From: Scalindua sp964344685
GTDB lineage: Bacteria > Planctomycetota > Brocadiia > Brocadiales > Scalinduaceae
Length of the DNA: 64,000 nucleotides
Direction of reading: 5' to 3'
NCBI GenBank assembly: GCA_964344685.1
Contig: CAYFOK010000002.1
Span: forward strand, 1-64,000
In this document: positions 43,848-53,447 of the stretch, in pieces
Numbering within the stretch: the first letter of the stretch is position 1
Layout of the letters: the number at the start of each line of letters is the position of its first letter
Position numbers and translations under genes: made by a program
The notes under the pieces: model-generated
Database searches by the model: none
Told to the model about the DNA's origin: nothing
Seen by the model: only the letters and a program-made list of their open reading frames with translations

Positions 43848-44921
43848 ATGGCGAATAGCAGAACAAAAGAACGTGACTACTATGAGGTATTAGGGGTAAG
43901 CAAAAACGCAACTAATGACGAGCTGAAAAAAGCATACAGGAGACTTGCCCTTAAGTATCATCCTGATAAAAATCCGGGAGATAAAAATGCTGAACAGAAA
44001 TTCAAGGAAGCTGCAAATGCATACGAAGTGCTTAGTAACCCTGAGAAGAGAAAGATGTATGACTTACGGGGTCATGCAGGGCTTGATGATATGGGTTTTC
44101 ATGGTTTTGAAAGCAGCTCGGATATATTCAGTAGTTTTGGAGATATATTCGGAGATATTTTTGGTAAACGGTTCCACCGGGAAAGAACCGGGCCTCAAAA
44201 GGGTTCAGATCTCAGGTATGACATGACAATTTCTTTTACAGATGCTGCGTTGGGAGGCGAGAAACAGCTTCGATTTACAAAGAGTGAAACCTGTGACGCC
44301 TGCAAAGGAACGGGTGCCAGAAATGGAACACCAACGGTATGTCCTCAATGTAAAGGTACCGGACACATAAGCAGGCAACAAACGCCCGGTGGTGGGTTCT
44401 TTACCATTAGTAATCCTTGTCCTAATTGTAGTGGTTCCGGCAGAAAGATTGATAACCCATGTAATAGTTGTAGTGGCCAAGGCCGAGTGACTAAAACAAA
44501 ATCTTTATCAGTTAAAATACCTCCCGGAATAGAGAACCGTTCTACATTAAGGCTTTCCGGTCAGGGAGAAGCGGGCATCAGGGGTGGAAGGGCAGGAGAT
44601 TTGTATATACATGTTAAAATTGCTTCACATCCCTATTTTGAGAGAGAGGGCTTGAATATTCGATACGATGCGCATATACCCTTCACCAAAGCGGCATTGG
44701 GTGGAGCAATAGAAATCCCAACCTTAAGTGGCAAGGCAACGTTAAAGATTCCTGAATGCACTCAATCCAATCAAACATTAAGGATGACAGGACAGGGAAT
44801 CAAGACGAAAGATGGACGAACGGGTAACCAGTTAGTAAGAATAATAATAGACATACCAAAGAAACTGTCTGAACGACAGGAAGAGCTTCTCAAAGAGTTA
44901 GAAAAACTTGAGCATGATTAA
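43848..44921 (+). CDS. dnaJ: Chaperone protein DnaJ
   Basis: A 357-residue Hsp40. J-domain (residues about 8-72) with YHPDKNPGD (HPD motif), a Gly/Phe region, four CxxCxGxG zinc motifs (CDACKGTG, CPQCKGTG, CPNCSGSG, CNSCSGQG) and the C-terminal peptide-binding domain. It delivers clients to DnaK. dnaK and grpE are not in the window; pairing with hsp20 suggests a stress-specific copy. Confidence 0.95.
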   Translation: MANSRTKERDYYEVLGVSKNATNDELKKAYRRLALKYHPDKNPGDKNAEQKFKEAANAYEVLSNPEKRKMYDLRGHAGLDDMGFHGFESSSDIFSSFGDIFGDIFGKRFHRERTGPQKGSDLRYDMTISFTDAALGGEKQLRFTKSETCDACKGTGARNGTPTVCPQCKGTGHISRQQTPGGGFFTISNPCPNCSGSGRKIDNPCNSCSGQGRVTKTKSLSVKIPPGIENRSTLRLSGQGEAGIRGGRAGDLYIHVKIASHPYFEREGLNIRYDAHIPFTKAALGGAIEIPTLSGKATLKIPECTQSNQTLRMTGQGIKTKDGRTGNQLVRIIIDIPKKLSERQEELLKELEKLEHD

Positions 44922-45009
44922 CAGGTTCTTTTTTTTGAACTGGTAATAATGCATATTGGCATCCGGTAGTTATGAAACAATGCTATCATCTCATTTTTAG
45001 ACATAAATG

Positions 45010-46098
45010 TTAATTTAAAAACTTAACATTCCCGTTTCCTTTTCCCTGAATGCCCTTATGGATTACAAGATTTTTGCCCTGGGTTATTCCGGAATTATAT
45101 GTATTCTGGCAGCTACGGGAATAGCGTGATGATGAGCGTGCGATCCTGGGATTTCTTTTGCGGTAAAACTCCTTGAGACGGGGGTCTCCCGTCCATACAA
45201 GTTTTTTAGACCGGTTTTCAACAATCCGGCTATCCAGCTTATTATAAAAACCATCCAGAAGGCCGTAGATAAAAGTTCTTCGATGTCTGTTTCCACTGAT
45301 TTTTTTTTGCCTTTTATGTTCTGCCCACAAAAGCTCAGGGATATTTTGAAGGTAGTCATATACATACTCTGCCATTTCGACATTTTCAGGTGTCCCGTAG
45401 ATTTCCAATACCTGACCACACCGATTGTCGTGTTGATCATACCCGAATGTCCATATGGCCTCCACGAAAAAAAATTTAGAGATTATAGAACTGATTATGG
45501 ACTTGATGGGATTACGCCTTCCTACCTCGCCAATCTGTTTATAGATATAGTTCCATTCAGTCTTTATATCCAACATGGAAAGGTTGTGCTTTAATAAAAG
45601 TTCGTGGGCTTTGGTCATGGCATTCTGAGCTTCATGCTCGTTGGGGCTTTGTGCCAACGCCAGCAGTTTATGAACCTTGTCAAGTATCTTGTGGTTTTCT
45701 GAATTTACGGAGGTGCTATTACTGCGTTTTTCTACCCAGGATTCAATATCACCTGTGGCCGTGGGATCAATGCCATTTTCCCGGCAAATCCGTTTGAATG
45801 CCTCTCCATGAGGAAGGCTGTCCCGGATTCCTAAAATTTCTTCAACGTACTGATGGGCCATTTCATGATACAGTACTTCCTGAACGTATTCCCATTTATA
45901 GTTATTGATAAGGATAATGCTGATTGACAGGCGCCGGTAATGACTGCCTTTCCATTTACCTAAAGCCTCTTTAGCAAATGAAAGTTCAATGTTTGGGAGG
46001 CGCATGGAGTCTTTAAAGTAATGGTAATTTGCGGTTTTCCAGTCTGTCTTCAATTGCCTGATCCAGGCAGTTTTCAGTATGTTGTCTATGTCTTTCAT
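45010..46098 (-). CDS. SprT-like zinc metalloprotease-domain protein with DUF2786
   Basis: A 362-residue protein. The N-terminal half has a SprT-like domain with the zinc motif LYHEMAHQYVEE (HExxH) and a third ligand candidate in SLPHGEAFKRIC. From about residue 140 a DUF2786 segment follows (HKILDKVHKLLALAQSPNEH, then EAQNAMTKAHELLLKHNL), and a basic, arginine-rich C-terminal tail (RKRNPRIARSSSRYSRS). SprT/Spartan proteins act on DNA-protein crosslinks; here that is inference from the fold. No zinc-ribbon is seen. Confidence 0.85.
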   Translation of the reverse strand: MKDIDNILKTAWIRQLKTDWKTANYHYFKDSMRLPNIELSFAKEALGKWKGSHYRRLSISIILINNYKWEYVQEVLYHEMAHQYVEEILGIRDSLPHGEAFKRICRENGIDPTATGDIESWVEKRSNSTSVNSENHKILDKVHKLLALAQSPNEHEAQNAMTKAHELLLKHNLSMLDIKTEWNYIYKQIGEVGRRNPIKSIISSIISKFFFVEAIWTFGYDQHDNRCGQVLEIYGTPENVEMAEYVYDYLQNIPELLWAEHKRQKKISGNRHRRTFIYGLLDGFYNKLDSRIVENRSKKLVWTGDPRLKEFYRKRNPRIARSSSRYSRSCQNTYNSGITQGKNLVIHKGIQGKGNGNVKFLN

Positions 46099-46174
46099 GG
46101 AAATTATAGCGTTTTATACAACCAGATTGTGATGAGCGGTTTCTATACCTGCCATAAATATTATGACTGGTTAA

Positions 46175-47581
46175 CTAGCTTGTTAGCCAGCGAATTGCTC
46201 TTTTTAAAATGAACATCATGTGTTCCGGATTTCTTACTTCCTTTAAGAGTTTAATAATTATTTTCCATCGAAAATAGAAAGTAAAAAAAGCTCTTCTCCT
46301 CAGCCAATAAAGTTGTCGTTCTGTAAGATTATCATTAATATAGTTTATCTTGTGAAGAGATAGTTTCATCAAGTTCATGTCGTAGCTGAATTTACCACTT
46401 TTCACAAGATCATCGTATTCCCTGGTTCCGGGGTATGGTTGAAAGTATGAAACTCCAATTCGGTCGAGTTCAAGAGTTTTTGAATATTTTATGGTTTGCA
46501 AAATGTCTTCCCTAGTTTCACCAGGAAAGCCTATTATAAAGAAACCGCCTATGTCAATCCCCGCTTTTTTAACTTTGGCAATACTTTCCCTCATCTTTTC
46601 TGTTGTTATGCCTTTTCTCATACGTTTCAGGATTCGATCACTACCACTTTCAACGCCAACGTTTACTGCATAGCACCCGGCACGGCGCATCAGACGCAAA
46701 TCATCCAAATCAAGCATTTCAAGCCTTAGCCCGTTTGGAAAACACCATGTTATACCAAGGTCTTCTTTCAGCAGTGTTTCACAAAATCCAAGAAGCAACT
46801 TTCTTTTAACAGAAAAATTATCATCTTCAAAATGAATCTCTTTGACTCCATAATTTCTGTTCAGTAATTTAATTTCTTCCATAATATTTTCTACGCTTCT
46901 ATGCCGTACTGTTTTGCCTGATACTTTTGAGGCAGCACAGAAGGTACAGGGAAAAGGGCATCCTCGTGTTGCGTACGTAGCGGCATAGGGATATTGCCTG
47001 AAAAATGCACCATGTGGGGATTTTGGGTAAGAAGAAGGAGGCATTAAATCCCATCTGGGAAAAGGAATAGAGTCCAGGTCTGCAATAAATTCAGAAGGGT
47101 TTTTAACTATATTTCCGTTTAATCTGTAAACAAGTCCGGGAATATCTTTTAGAATATCATTAGAAAAGTTTCTACATTCGGTATTTTCAACAAATTTGGC
47201 AAGGCTGTTTTCTCCATCACCGGTAAAGCAATAATCTACACCAGGTTCTACAAACTCCATAGTGGCTTCCGGCATCAAACTGGACTGGACACCTCCAAGT
47301 ACTATAATAGACTCAGGGGAAAGTTCTTTGAGTCTGCCGGAAAGATTTTTGATAGGCAATATATCCTTGGAATACCCGCTGAGGCAGATTAAGTCAAACC
47401 TCTTACCTGTAATTTCTTTTAAAAGGTTCTCGTTGTCCATATTATCCCTGAGCATGTCAATTAAAGATACATTGCATGAACGTGGTAAGTTTGCAGCGAG
47501 ATATCCATAATGAAGAGGAGGGATTATTTCGTCAGCTACACTGTTTATCCTGATAAATACAACATTAAGGGTGTTTTTCAT
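46175..47581 (-). CDS. B12-binding-domain radical SAM protein
   Basis: A 468-residue protein. N-terminal cobalamin-binding-like domain (residues about 1-150; LICLSGYSKDILPIKNL, VLGGVQSSLMPE), then the radical SAM cluster motif TRGCPFPCTFCAAS (CxxxCxxC) near residue 210 and a TIM-barrel continuing to FIIGFPGETREDIL and SYFQPYPGTREYD. This is the class with unassigned methylation or rearrangement chemistry, often on lipids, hopanoids or antibiotics. The N-terminal domain lacks an obvious DxHxxG histidine, so B12 may bind base-off without a His ligand. Confidence 0.9.
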   Translation of the reverse strand: MKNTLNVVFIRINSVADEIIPPLHYGYLAANLPRSCNVSLIDMLRDNMDNENLLKEITGKRFDLICLSGYSKDILPIKNLSGRLKELSPESIIVLGGVQSSLMPEATMEFVEPGVDYCFTGDGENSLAKFVENTECRNFSNDILKDIPGLVYRLNGNIVKNPSEFIADLDSIPFPRWDLMPPSSYPKSPHGAFFRQYPYAATYATRGCPFPCTFCAASKVSGKTVRHRSVENIMEEIKLLNRNYGVKEIHFEDDNFSVKRKLLLGFCETLLKEDLGITWCFPNGLRLEMLDLDDLRLMRRAGCYAVNVGVESGSDRILKRMRKGITTEKMRESIAKVKKAGIDIGGFFIIGFPGETREDILQTIKYSKTLELDRIGVSYFQPYPGTREYDDLVKSGKFSYDMNLMKLSLHKINYINDNLTERQLYWLRRRAFFTFYFRWKIIIKLLKEVRNPEHMMFILKRAIRWLTS

Positions 47582-47679
47582 AAAGATATTGTATCCCCAT
47601 TTAAGGATTATATTAAGACAGCTTATTATGAGCTATAATACCATCTTAAGCAAAAGAGGGGTATATGATTCTGATAATT

Positions 47680-48501
47680 TTACTTTTTGGTAAGCTTTAA
47701 TTCTGGAAATTTTGTAACGAGTTCCATCATTTTTTTCAGTACATTTTGTTCTGTATTCAGGTTCCAGTCATATTTAATACTCTTCTTGATTTTGTTGGTA
47801 TTCCTAAGCCTTTCAGGTGCAAACCAGTTGATAAAGTCTTTAACTCCTTCATATTCACCTGATTCAAAATCTTTTCTGAACCATTTAAAGAGTCGTGTTG
47901 AATTCAGCTTATTATTAACCATTCTCAGATGTAGAGGGTTTTTCAACGCATTTGCCGTTGCCTTATCTAATTGCATATCTATTTGATTAGCATCAAAAAT
48001 TTCTGCTTTCAAGCTGGGGCATCCCACTGAAGCACAGTTAATGGCAAAGTGTATACGCGGGTCTGCAAGTGGACGGATAACATCATGTTCTATGTTATCA
48101 AGGCTGTAAAGTGTGCCCTCAACTTCGTGATGACTGTTTTTCCAGCCGATTTTTTTCATACTTGTTACAGGATAATTATTAGCAACATCAACTATTGTGA
48201 AAAAATTGTATGCGTTTATCCAGAATGCAAGTTTATGTTTTCCCTCTTCCGGTACTTTAACTGTTTTTAATTTCTCCAGTTGGAGCATAATTTTTTCCTG
48301 AAGTTCAGGATCAGTCTTAATAATTTCATAGTCTACAGATGTATGGTCAAATTCTCCATCGATCGAAGTGAATACATTTACCTTAACGGCGTTATTCAGT
48401 ATCTCCTGATAGCTGTTCCAGAATTTATTTCCTGCTTCAGCAGATGTGACTTGCTGAGTAACAAAGAATATAATATAAAATACCGCAATAATTTTTTTCA
48501 T
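47680..48501 (-). CDS. DUF547 domain secreted protein
   Basis: A 273-residue protein with a signal peptide (IIAVFYIIFFVTQQVTSAEA). The DUF547 core contains KLAFWINAYNFFTIVDV, RIHFAINCASVGCPSL and an RLFKWFRKDF segment. DUF547 proteins are widespread and of unknown function; conserved Cys/His in the INCAS-x-GCP motif hints at a catalytic or redox site. It lies 15 bp after the FAD/polyferredoxin gene and is probably cotranscribed with it. Confidence 0.9.
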   Translation of the reverse strand: MKKIIAVFYIIFFVTQQVTSAEAGNKFWNSYQEILNNAVKVNVFTSIDGEFDHTSVDYEIIKTDPELQEKIMLQLEKLKTVKVPEEGKHKLAFWINAYNFFTIVDVANNYPVTSMKKIGWKNSHHEVEGTLYSLDNIEHDVIRPLADPRIHFAINCASVGCPSLKAEIFDANQIDMQLDKATANALKNPLHLRMVNNKLNSTRLFKWFRKDFESGEYEGVKDFINWFAPERLRNTNKIKKSIKYDWNLNTEQNVLKKMMELVTKFPELKLTKK

Positions 48502-48516
48502 GGTTGGGCAATCCTT

Positions 48517-50919
48517 TTATTTTATACCCGCGCGCCAACTATCTTTTCCATAAGAAGGAATCTGCTCTCTGCTTAAGTTGTGAATATCTGCATCATTCAA
48601 TTTTGCGAAAGAGAGGACGTCCATAGGGCACTCGGTTACACAGGCCGAACATCGTACGCACTGTACATCGTTCATCGGGATACCCTTGTTTGCAAAATTC
48701 ATAACATCTATACCCATATGACATACCCTTGTACAAATTTCGCAAGAGATGCAGTCTTTCTTTTCTGATAGAATTCGGTATCTTGAAAATCTTGTGTATA
48801 TGTGCATGAGCGCTGCGAGCGGGCATCCATATCTGCACCAGATCCTCCCACCGAGAAAAAAATAGACGCCAAGACCCAGTATGCCTGCAAATATTACGTC
48901 TATTAAAAATTTGTATACACCTGTCATTGTATAACTCAAAAGAGGAAACGAACTCCACATACCTGATTTATTCAGATAAATAATCAGTGTAAAAATTATG
49001 GCAACAAAAAGGACAACCTGGCCGATATTCTCAAGCTTTTTTGCATCCGGGCCATGTGGTGTCTTGCGCCTGTATTCGTCTCCCAGCGTTTCTGCAATAC
49101 CTCCACAGCTGCAAATCCATCCGCAATAAACGCCTTTCCCGTAATGTCTGATTATATAGAATAGAATAAAACCAGACTGTACAAAAGGGAACCATGTCCA
49201 GAAAGAGCTGCTTCCAAATTCCCACATATTCAGAGGCCAGAATAAGATAAAAGCAAAGCTGCTCCATTTGCCGCTCGGGAAGAGCTCTGACACAATCCAG
49301 TGCTGTGCACCAAGGTTATCAAGGATGAGAGGTTTGTAAAGGTAAAATGGAAACAGAAAAAGAAAGAAAATTTGAATCGATATCAGGGCTGTCATCTGCC
49401 AGAAAACATAGCGTGTTTTTCTGACATAGGTACGGCGTATACCAAAGATGAGCATTGTTACGCAATAGAAGAGCGAATACCAATATGTGGGTGATTCGAT
49501 CCACTCTGCTGCTCCCGAAGTGTTATTCAGCAATTTAGAAAAATACAATATTGTAAAAAATGTGCATACTCCTATAAAATATGTATATTTAAAAGCACGC
49601 CATGAAGTTCGAAAATAAGCCTTTCCGTGTCTTGCCAGAAGTCCCAGAGAGCAGATTCCGGAAATTAAGAAAATTATTGAACCTGCCCATCCCAGGATGA
49701 AGTTTAGTGATGGATACCATCTGTAACCCGAAAGACTCCAATTAAGCGTAGCATGAAATGGTGCACTCAAATACGCAATTACCTTTGCCCCTATAGTATC
49801 AGCCCCTGCAAACAGATCAAAAGCGATTCCTACCTTTCCAAAATATAGCATAGAGAAAAAACTTATTGATGCCACCATAAACCACCACCATGCTAATCCT
49901 TTCTCTCCTTCCATACGTATACCGCTTCGTTTGAAAAATTTTGTGGGTAATTCACGGCCAATGAGGGTAAAGACTATGTCATTAGGTATGGTTTTACTAC
50001 CTTCTTTTGTTTTCAGAACAACTTCATTTTCCCCTATTTCTTTAACCGTTGATTCAAAAAATGGGATAATCTTATCTTGTTTCACCAGTTCATGGAATGT
50101 GTTTAGGTTTTCTGCCTTTGGTCTGGAAAACTCCTCTTTACGATAAGAGTGGGTTATTCTGTTTCCTGATTTTGCTAGTGCAATAGAGCACTCCAGGGAG
50201 CTGTCACCACCACCAACAACCAGAATATTTTTACCGACAAATTCTCCGGGATCGTACAGTTTATTGAATACTTTTGGTAATAATTCACCGTGTACTTTGA
50301 GTTGCCTGCTGTTACCGGCTTTTCCGATGGCCAGCACAACTTTATCGGCCATATACTCATTTTTATTTGTTTCAATGTGGATTACGTTATCTTTGCGACT
50401 GATTTTTTGAACGAAAGTACCCACTTCGAAATTCAGGTTTTGATTTTCTATTTGGGACTTTAGTTCATCGAGGAGAGTTTCCTTGGTTCCATCGCTCATT
50501 TCCAACGGTAATTCCATTTGTACTCCATCCGGTTTTAAGGTGATGGGTTTTTCCTTTGGAAAGTTCTCTATTGTGTTTAAGATGCGGTTTGATTCAAGAA
50601 TGATGTAGTTAATGTTCCTTTTTTTACATTCGATAGCAGTGGAAATGCCTGCGGGTCCTGCCCCTACAATGACCAGGTCGTAAACGTCAGGGTCTTTCTC
50701 TTTTTCTGAGGTTGTTTTCCGGTCAGAGAACAATTGTTTTGCTATTCTAGTTCCGCCATCTGTGGCAAGTTTAAGTAAGGGTATACCGGTTAAATCTCCA
50801 ACAATATAGACACCCTCGACAGAAGTTTCATTTTGCTCGTCTATTTCGGGATAATTTTCTACAATATTTCTGGGATTGTCTTTTTGAAGCCAATTAAAAT
50901 ATTTAGATACAAAGTTCAT
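48517..50919 (-). CDS. FAD pyridine-nucleotide oxidoreductase fused to a membrane polyferredoxin (NosR/NapH-like)
   Basis: An 800-residue fusion. Residues about 80-340 are a thioredoxin-reductase-like flavoprotein: FAD loop LVIVGAGPAGISTAIE and NAD loop ILVVGGGDSSLE, but without a CxxC active site. The short N-terminal part contains EGVYIVGDLTGIPLLKLA, a motif normally at the C-terminal end of such enzymes. Residues about 345-720 carry roughly ten membrane helices with cysteine motifs CGWICSCGG and WCRYGCPLAAL as in NosR/NapH/CcoG. The C-terminus has two 4Fe-4S motifs (CISCEICTRVC-x3; CVRCSACVTECP). It probably moves electrons between NAD(P)H and a membrane or periplasmic partner. Confidence 0.88.
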   Translation of the reverse strand: MNFVSKYFNWLQKDNPRNIVENYPEIDEQNETSVEGVYIVGDLTGIPLLKLATDGGTRIAKQLFSDRKTTSEKEKDPDVYDLVIVGAGPAGISTAIECKKRNINYIILESNRILNTIENFPKEKPITLKPDGVQMELPLEMSDGTKETLLDELKSQIENQNLNFEVGTFVQKISRKDNVIHIETNKNEYMADKVVLAIGKAGNSRQLKVHGELLPKVFNKLYDPGEFVGKNILVVGGGDSSLECSIALAKSGNRITHSYRKEEFSRPKAENLNTFHELVKQDKIIPFFESTVKEIGENEVVLKTKEGSKTIPNDIVFTLIGRELPTKFFKRSGIRMEGEKGLAWWWFMVASISFFSMLYFGKVGIAFDLFAGADTIGAKVIAYLSAPFHATLNWSLSGYRWYPSLNFILGWAGSIIFLISGICSLGLLARHGKAYFRTSWRAFKYTYFIGVCTFFTILYFSKLLNNTSGAAEWIESPTYWYSLFYCVTMLIFGIRRTYVRKTRYVFWQMTALISIQIFFLFLFPFYLYKPLILDNLGAQHWIVSELFPSGKWSSFAFILFWPLNMWEFGSSSFWTWFPFVQSGFILFYIIRHYGKGVYCGWICSCGGIAETLGDEYRRKTPHGPDAKKLENIGQVVLFVAIIFTLIIYLNKSGMWSSFPLLSYTMTGVYKFLIDVIFAGILGLGVYFFLGGRIWCRYGCPLAALMHIYTRFSRYRILSEKKDCISCEICTRVCHMGIDVMNFANKGIPMNDVQCVRCSACVTECPMDVLSFAKLNDADIHNLSREQIPSYGKDSWRAGIK

Positions 50920-51035
50920 GGATATATTTTCCTAATTTAATTATTCCTTTGTATATATTGACAATATTTCTATCAGCATTATTCCTATATTGAGTAAATA
51001 TACTATTAAACTTTAATTGGATGAGTTCGGTTCTT

Positions 51036-52364
51036 CTATTTATTCTGCTTTCTTTTTGATTTAAAAAATGCAAGCCGTTTCTTGATCTCTTTATCAAATC
51101 CGAAATCTGTCGGTTTAAAATATTCTTTGCCTTGAAGTTCTTCTGGCAAACATGATTGTCCTGCATAACCACCATGATCATGTGGATACTTATATCCTTT
51201 ACCATAACCAAGGTCCTTCATCAGGGATGTTGGAGCATTCCTGATATGAAGCGGTACTTCCAGCGCACCCTTTTCCTTGACATCATGTAACGCACCTAGG
51301 TATGCCTTATAGGATGCATTGCTCTTTGGTGCGGTGGCAAGATAGGTTACGCCCTGTGATAACGGTATCCATCCCTCAGGCATTCCGACAAAATGAAATG
51401 CATCTTTCACTGACACAGCTACCTGAATAGCCACCGGATCGGCATTGCCAATATCTTCTGATGCAAAAATAATCATACGCCGCGCAATAAAAAGAGGGTC
51501 TTCTCCCGCTTCCAGCATACGAGCAAGCCAGTAAAGGGCTGCATCCGGATCACTGTCACGCATGGATTTGATAAAAGCAGAAATCACGTTATAATGTTCC
51601 TCTCCACTCTTATCATAAAGGAGTGCCTTTCGCTGCATGGCTTCCTGAGCTATATTTAAGGTAATTGTACTCTTAGTTTTCCGGTTGGGGTTAATCAGCA
51701 ATAAGGCTGTCTCAAGAGTATTCAAGGCTACTCTTGCCTCTCCATGAGAAAGATCCGCGATAAAGCTGATAGCGTCCTCATCTATCTTTATTTTTAAACT
51801 GCCCAGCCCCCGTTCTGTATCTAATAAGGTATTAGTAATTATAGTTTTGATGTTGTCTGTAGTGAGCTGTTTGAGTACCAGCACTTTGCAGCGAGAGAGA
51901 AGAGGCGCATTAACTTCGAACGAGGGGTTTTCTGTAGTGGCACCAATCAATGTAATAGTGCCGTCTTCCACATGATGAAGAAAGGCATCCTGCTGAGATT
52001 TATTAAACCGGTGTATCTCATCGACAAAAAGAATAGTCCTCTTGCCGTAATATTTAAGCTGTTGCCTGGCATCTTCAATGACGGCACGAATGTCCTTAAC
52101 ACCTGATAATACGGCTGAGAAGGAGACAAAGTGAGCTTCAAGCGCCTTGGCAATGATTAAGGCAAGGGTAGTTTTCCCTACACCTGGAGGACCCCAGAAA
52201 ATCATCGATACTAACTCTTTTCGTTCCATAAATCCGCTAAGAATTTTGTCGGGTCCGACTAAATGCTCCTGTCCGACAAATTCTGCCAGATTTCGGGGCC
52301 TCATCCTTTCTGCCAATGGGGATTTTTTTGCAGATTTTGCTCTTGCGTCAAATAGATCAGCCAT
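51036..52364 (-). CDS. rarA: Replication-associated recombination protein A (RarA/MgsA AAA ATPase)
   Basis: A 442-residue clamp-loader-like AAA ATPase. SPLAERMRPRNLAEFVGQEH at the N-terminus, Walker A WGPPGVGKTTLALII, Walker B LFVDEIHRFNKSQQDAFL, sensor 1 LIGATTENPSFEVN and C-terminal tetramerisation motifs (LLYDKSGEEHYNVISAFIKS; SDPDAALYWLARMLEAGED). It acts at stalled replication forks. Full length. Confidence 0.96.
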   Translation of the reverse strand: MADLFDARAKSAKKSPLAERMRPRNLAEFVGQEHLVGPDKILSGFMERKELVSMIFWGPPGVGKTTLALIIAKALEAHFVSFSAVLSGVKDIRAVIEDARQQLKYYGKRTILFVDEIHRFNKSQQDAFLHHVEDGTITLIGATTENPSFEVNAPLLSRCKVLVLKQLTTDNIKTIITNTLLDTERGLGSLKIKIDEDAISFIADLSHGEARVALNTLETALLLINPNRKTKSTITLNIAQEAMQRKALLYDKSGEEHYNVISAFIKSMRDSDPDAALYWLARMLEAGEDPLFIARRMIIFASEDIGNADPVAIQVAVSVKDAFHFVGMPEGWIPLSQGVTYLATAPKSNASYKAYLGALHDVKEKGALEVPLHIRNAPTSLMKDLGYGKGYKYPHDHGGYAGQSCLPEELQGKEYFKPTDFGFDKEIKKRLAFFKSKRKQNK

Positions 52365-52618
52365 ATGTTAATTCAGGAATTGAATAGACTTTCCCTAACT
52401 TTGCTCTGTTTTACACTTAATCTTAATATAAATCTACAATCTGGTGATAGATTAGTCAATTGTTTAAGTTGAGTGATCTTTCTTATTATCAGCAGTAAAC
52501 TTACATTAAGAGAAAAAAAGTTGAATTTGGATGATTGTTGTAATAATATTGCTGACATAAGAAAACAGTATTTATTCCACAGATAGATTAGGACAAAATA
52601 ATAGAAAGGTATGCTTTT

Positions 52619-53233
52619 ATGCTTAATATTGAGGACGGTTTCGAAAAAAGCGAACAGATATGTAAGATGATTGAGGATGTTGTTGAAGAGCTGGGTATCA
52701 ACCAGAGACTGGAAAAGATTATGATAAAACACACTCCTGCCGAATCTCCTATAGATATGAACTATCTCAGCCCAGATAATTCCTCTCTGGATTTGGAGAT
52801 AGTAGACTCTTTAGATAACCTTGAAGGGCGGGTCAGGCATGAGCTTATGCATGTTGCTGACCAGTTGAACGAGAAGTTTAAGTATAGAGACAGCCTTGTC
52901 CCTCCTGAAGGTACCGGCGCATTCAGAAGGTATAAATATCTGTGGAATGTGTATATTGACAGCCGCCTTTTAAAGAGTGGAAAGCCTTCTTATGACACTC
53001 AGGAAGCCAGAGAAAAGGAGATAGAGGAGTGCTATCCGGAACTGAGTGAGGACCTCAGGAAAAAGTGCTTTACCTTTCTCTGGGGACTGGGACTTCTTGA
53101 TTTTGAACAAATCTCTGCAATGAGCTACGATCTCTTTTCTACATTTGAGGAGCTTCGGTTTCTTGCCGAATCACACGGAGAAAAGCAGGTTACGTTTGAG
53201 ACAATGGAAGATCTGAAAAATTACAGAAGGTGA
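52619..53233 (+). CDS. Putative HExxH-type metal-dependent protein, unknown family
   Basis: A 204-residue soluble protein, acidic and mostly helical. A RVRHELMHVADQ segment (about residue 75) is a classic HExxH zinc-protease motif in a helix; a distal ligand is not obvious (candidates are E and H residues in SAMSYDLFSTFEEL and the SHGEK segment). No signal peptide, so probably cytoplasmic. No named family recognised. It starts at ATG 52619 with AGAAAGG about 11 bases upstream and is flanked by a terminator region downstream. Confidence 0.75.
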   Translation: MLNIEDGFEKSEQICKMIEDVVEELGINQRLEKIMIKHTPAESPIDMNYLSPDNSSLDLEIVDSLDNLEGRVRHELMHVADQLNEKFKYRDSLVPPEGTGAFRRYKYLWNVYIDSRLLKSGKPSYDTQEAREKEIEECYPELSEDLRKKCFTFLWGLGLLDFEQISAMSYDLFSTFEELRFLAESHGEKQVTFETMEDLKNYRR

Positions 53234-53284
53234 TGAGTAAGTCCCCCTTTGAAAGAGGGAATTGATGGTGGAATCCATAAATAC

Positions 53285-53327
53285 AAAAACCCAGATCAAA
53301 ACGGGGGAGGATATGTTTTGACCTGGG
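53285..53327 (-). terminator. Terminator hairpin for the porin transcript
   Basis: Arms CCCAGATCAAAAC (53290-53302) and GTTTTGACCTGGG (53315-53327) pair with one mismatch. Read on the minus strand the stem is followed by a T-run (GGGTTTTTG). It sits about 120 bp after the porin stop and also backs onto the convergent HExxH gene. Confidence 0.8.
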
Positions 53328-53386
53328 CTTCTACACAAACTTATAAATTTGCGCAGCGTAATAACTACTAAATTCTAGATGATACT

Positions 53387-53423
53387 CCGTCTGTCAACAG
53401 GTCATGACCATTATGACAGACGG
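53387..53423. repeat. Perfect nested inverted repeat downstream of the porin gene
   Basis: CCGTCTGTCA (53387-53396) and TGACAGACGG (53414-53423) are exact complements, and a second palindrome GGTCATGACC (53400-53409) lies inside the loop. No U-tract follows on either strand. It may protect the porin mRNA 3' end upstream of the true terminator. Confidence 0.75.
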
Positions 53424-53447
53424 ATAATAAAAAAACTAACTAATTAA

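Noticed and set aside
53240..53275. CCCCCTTTGAAAGAGGG hairpin after the HExxH gene as a terminator
   Set aside because: Short imperfect stem with no U-run; it looks more like a common extragenic repeat fragment than a terminator.
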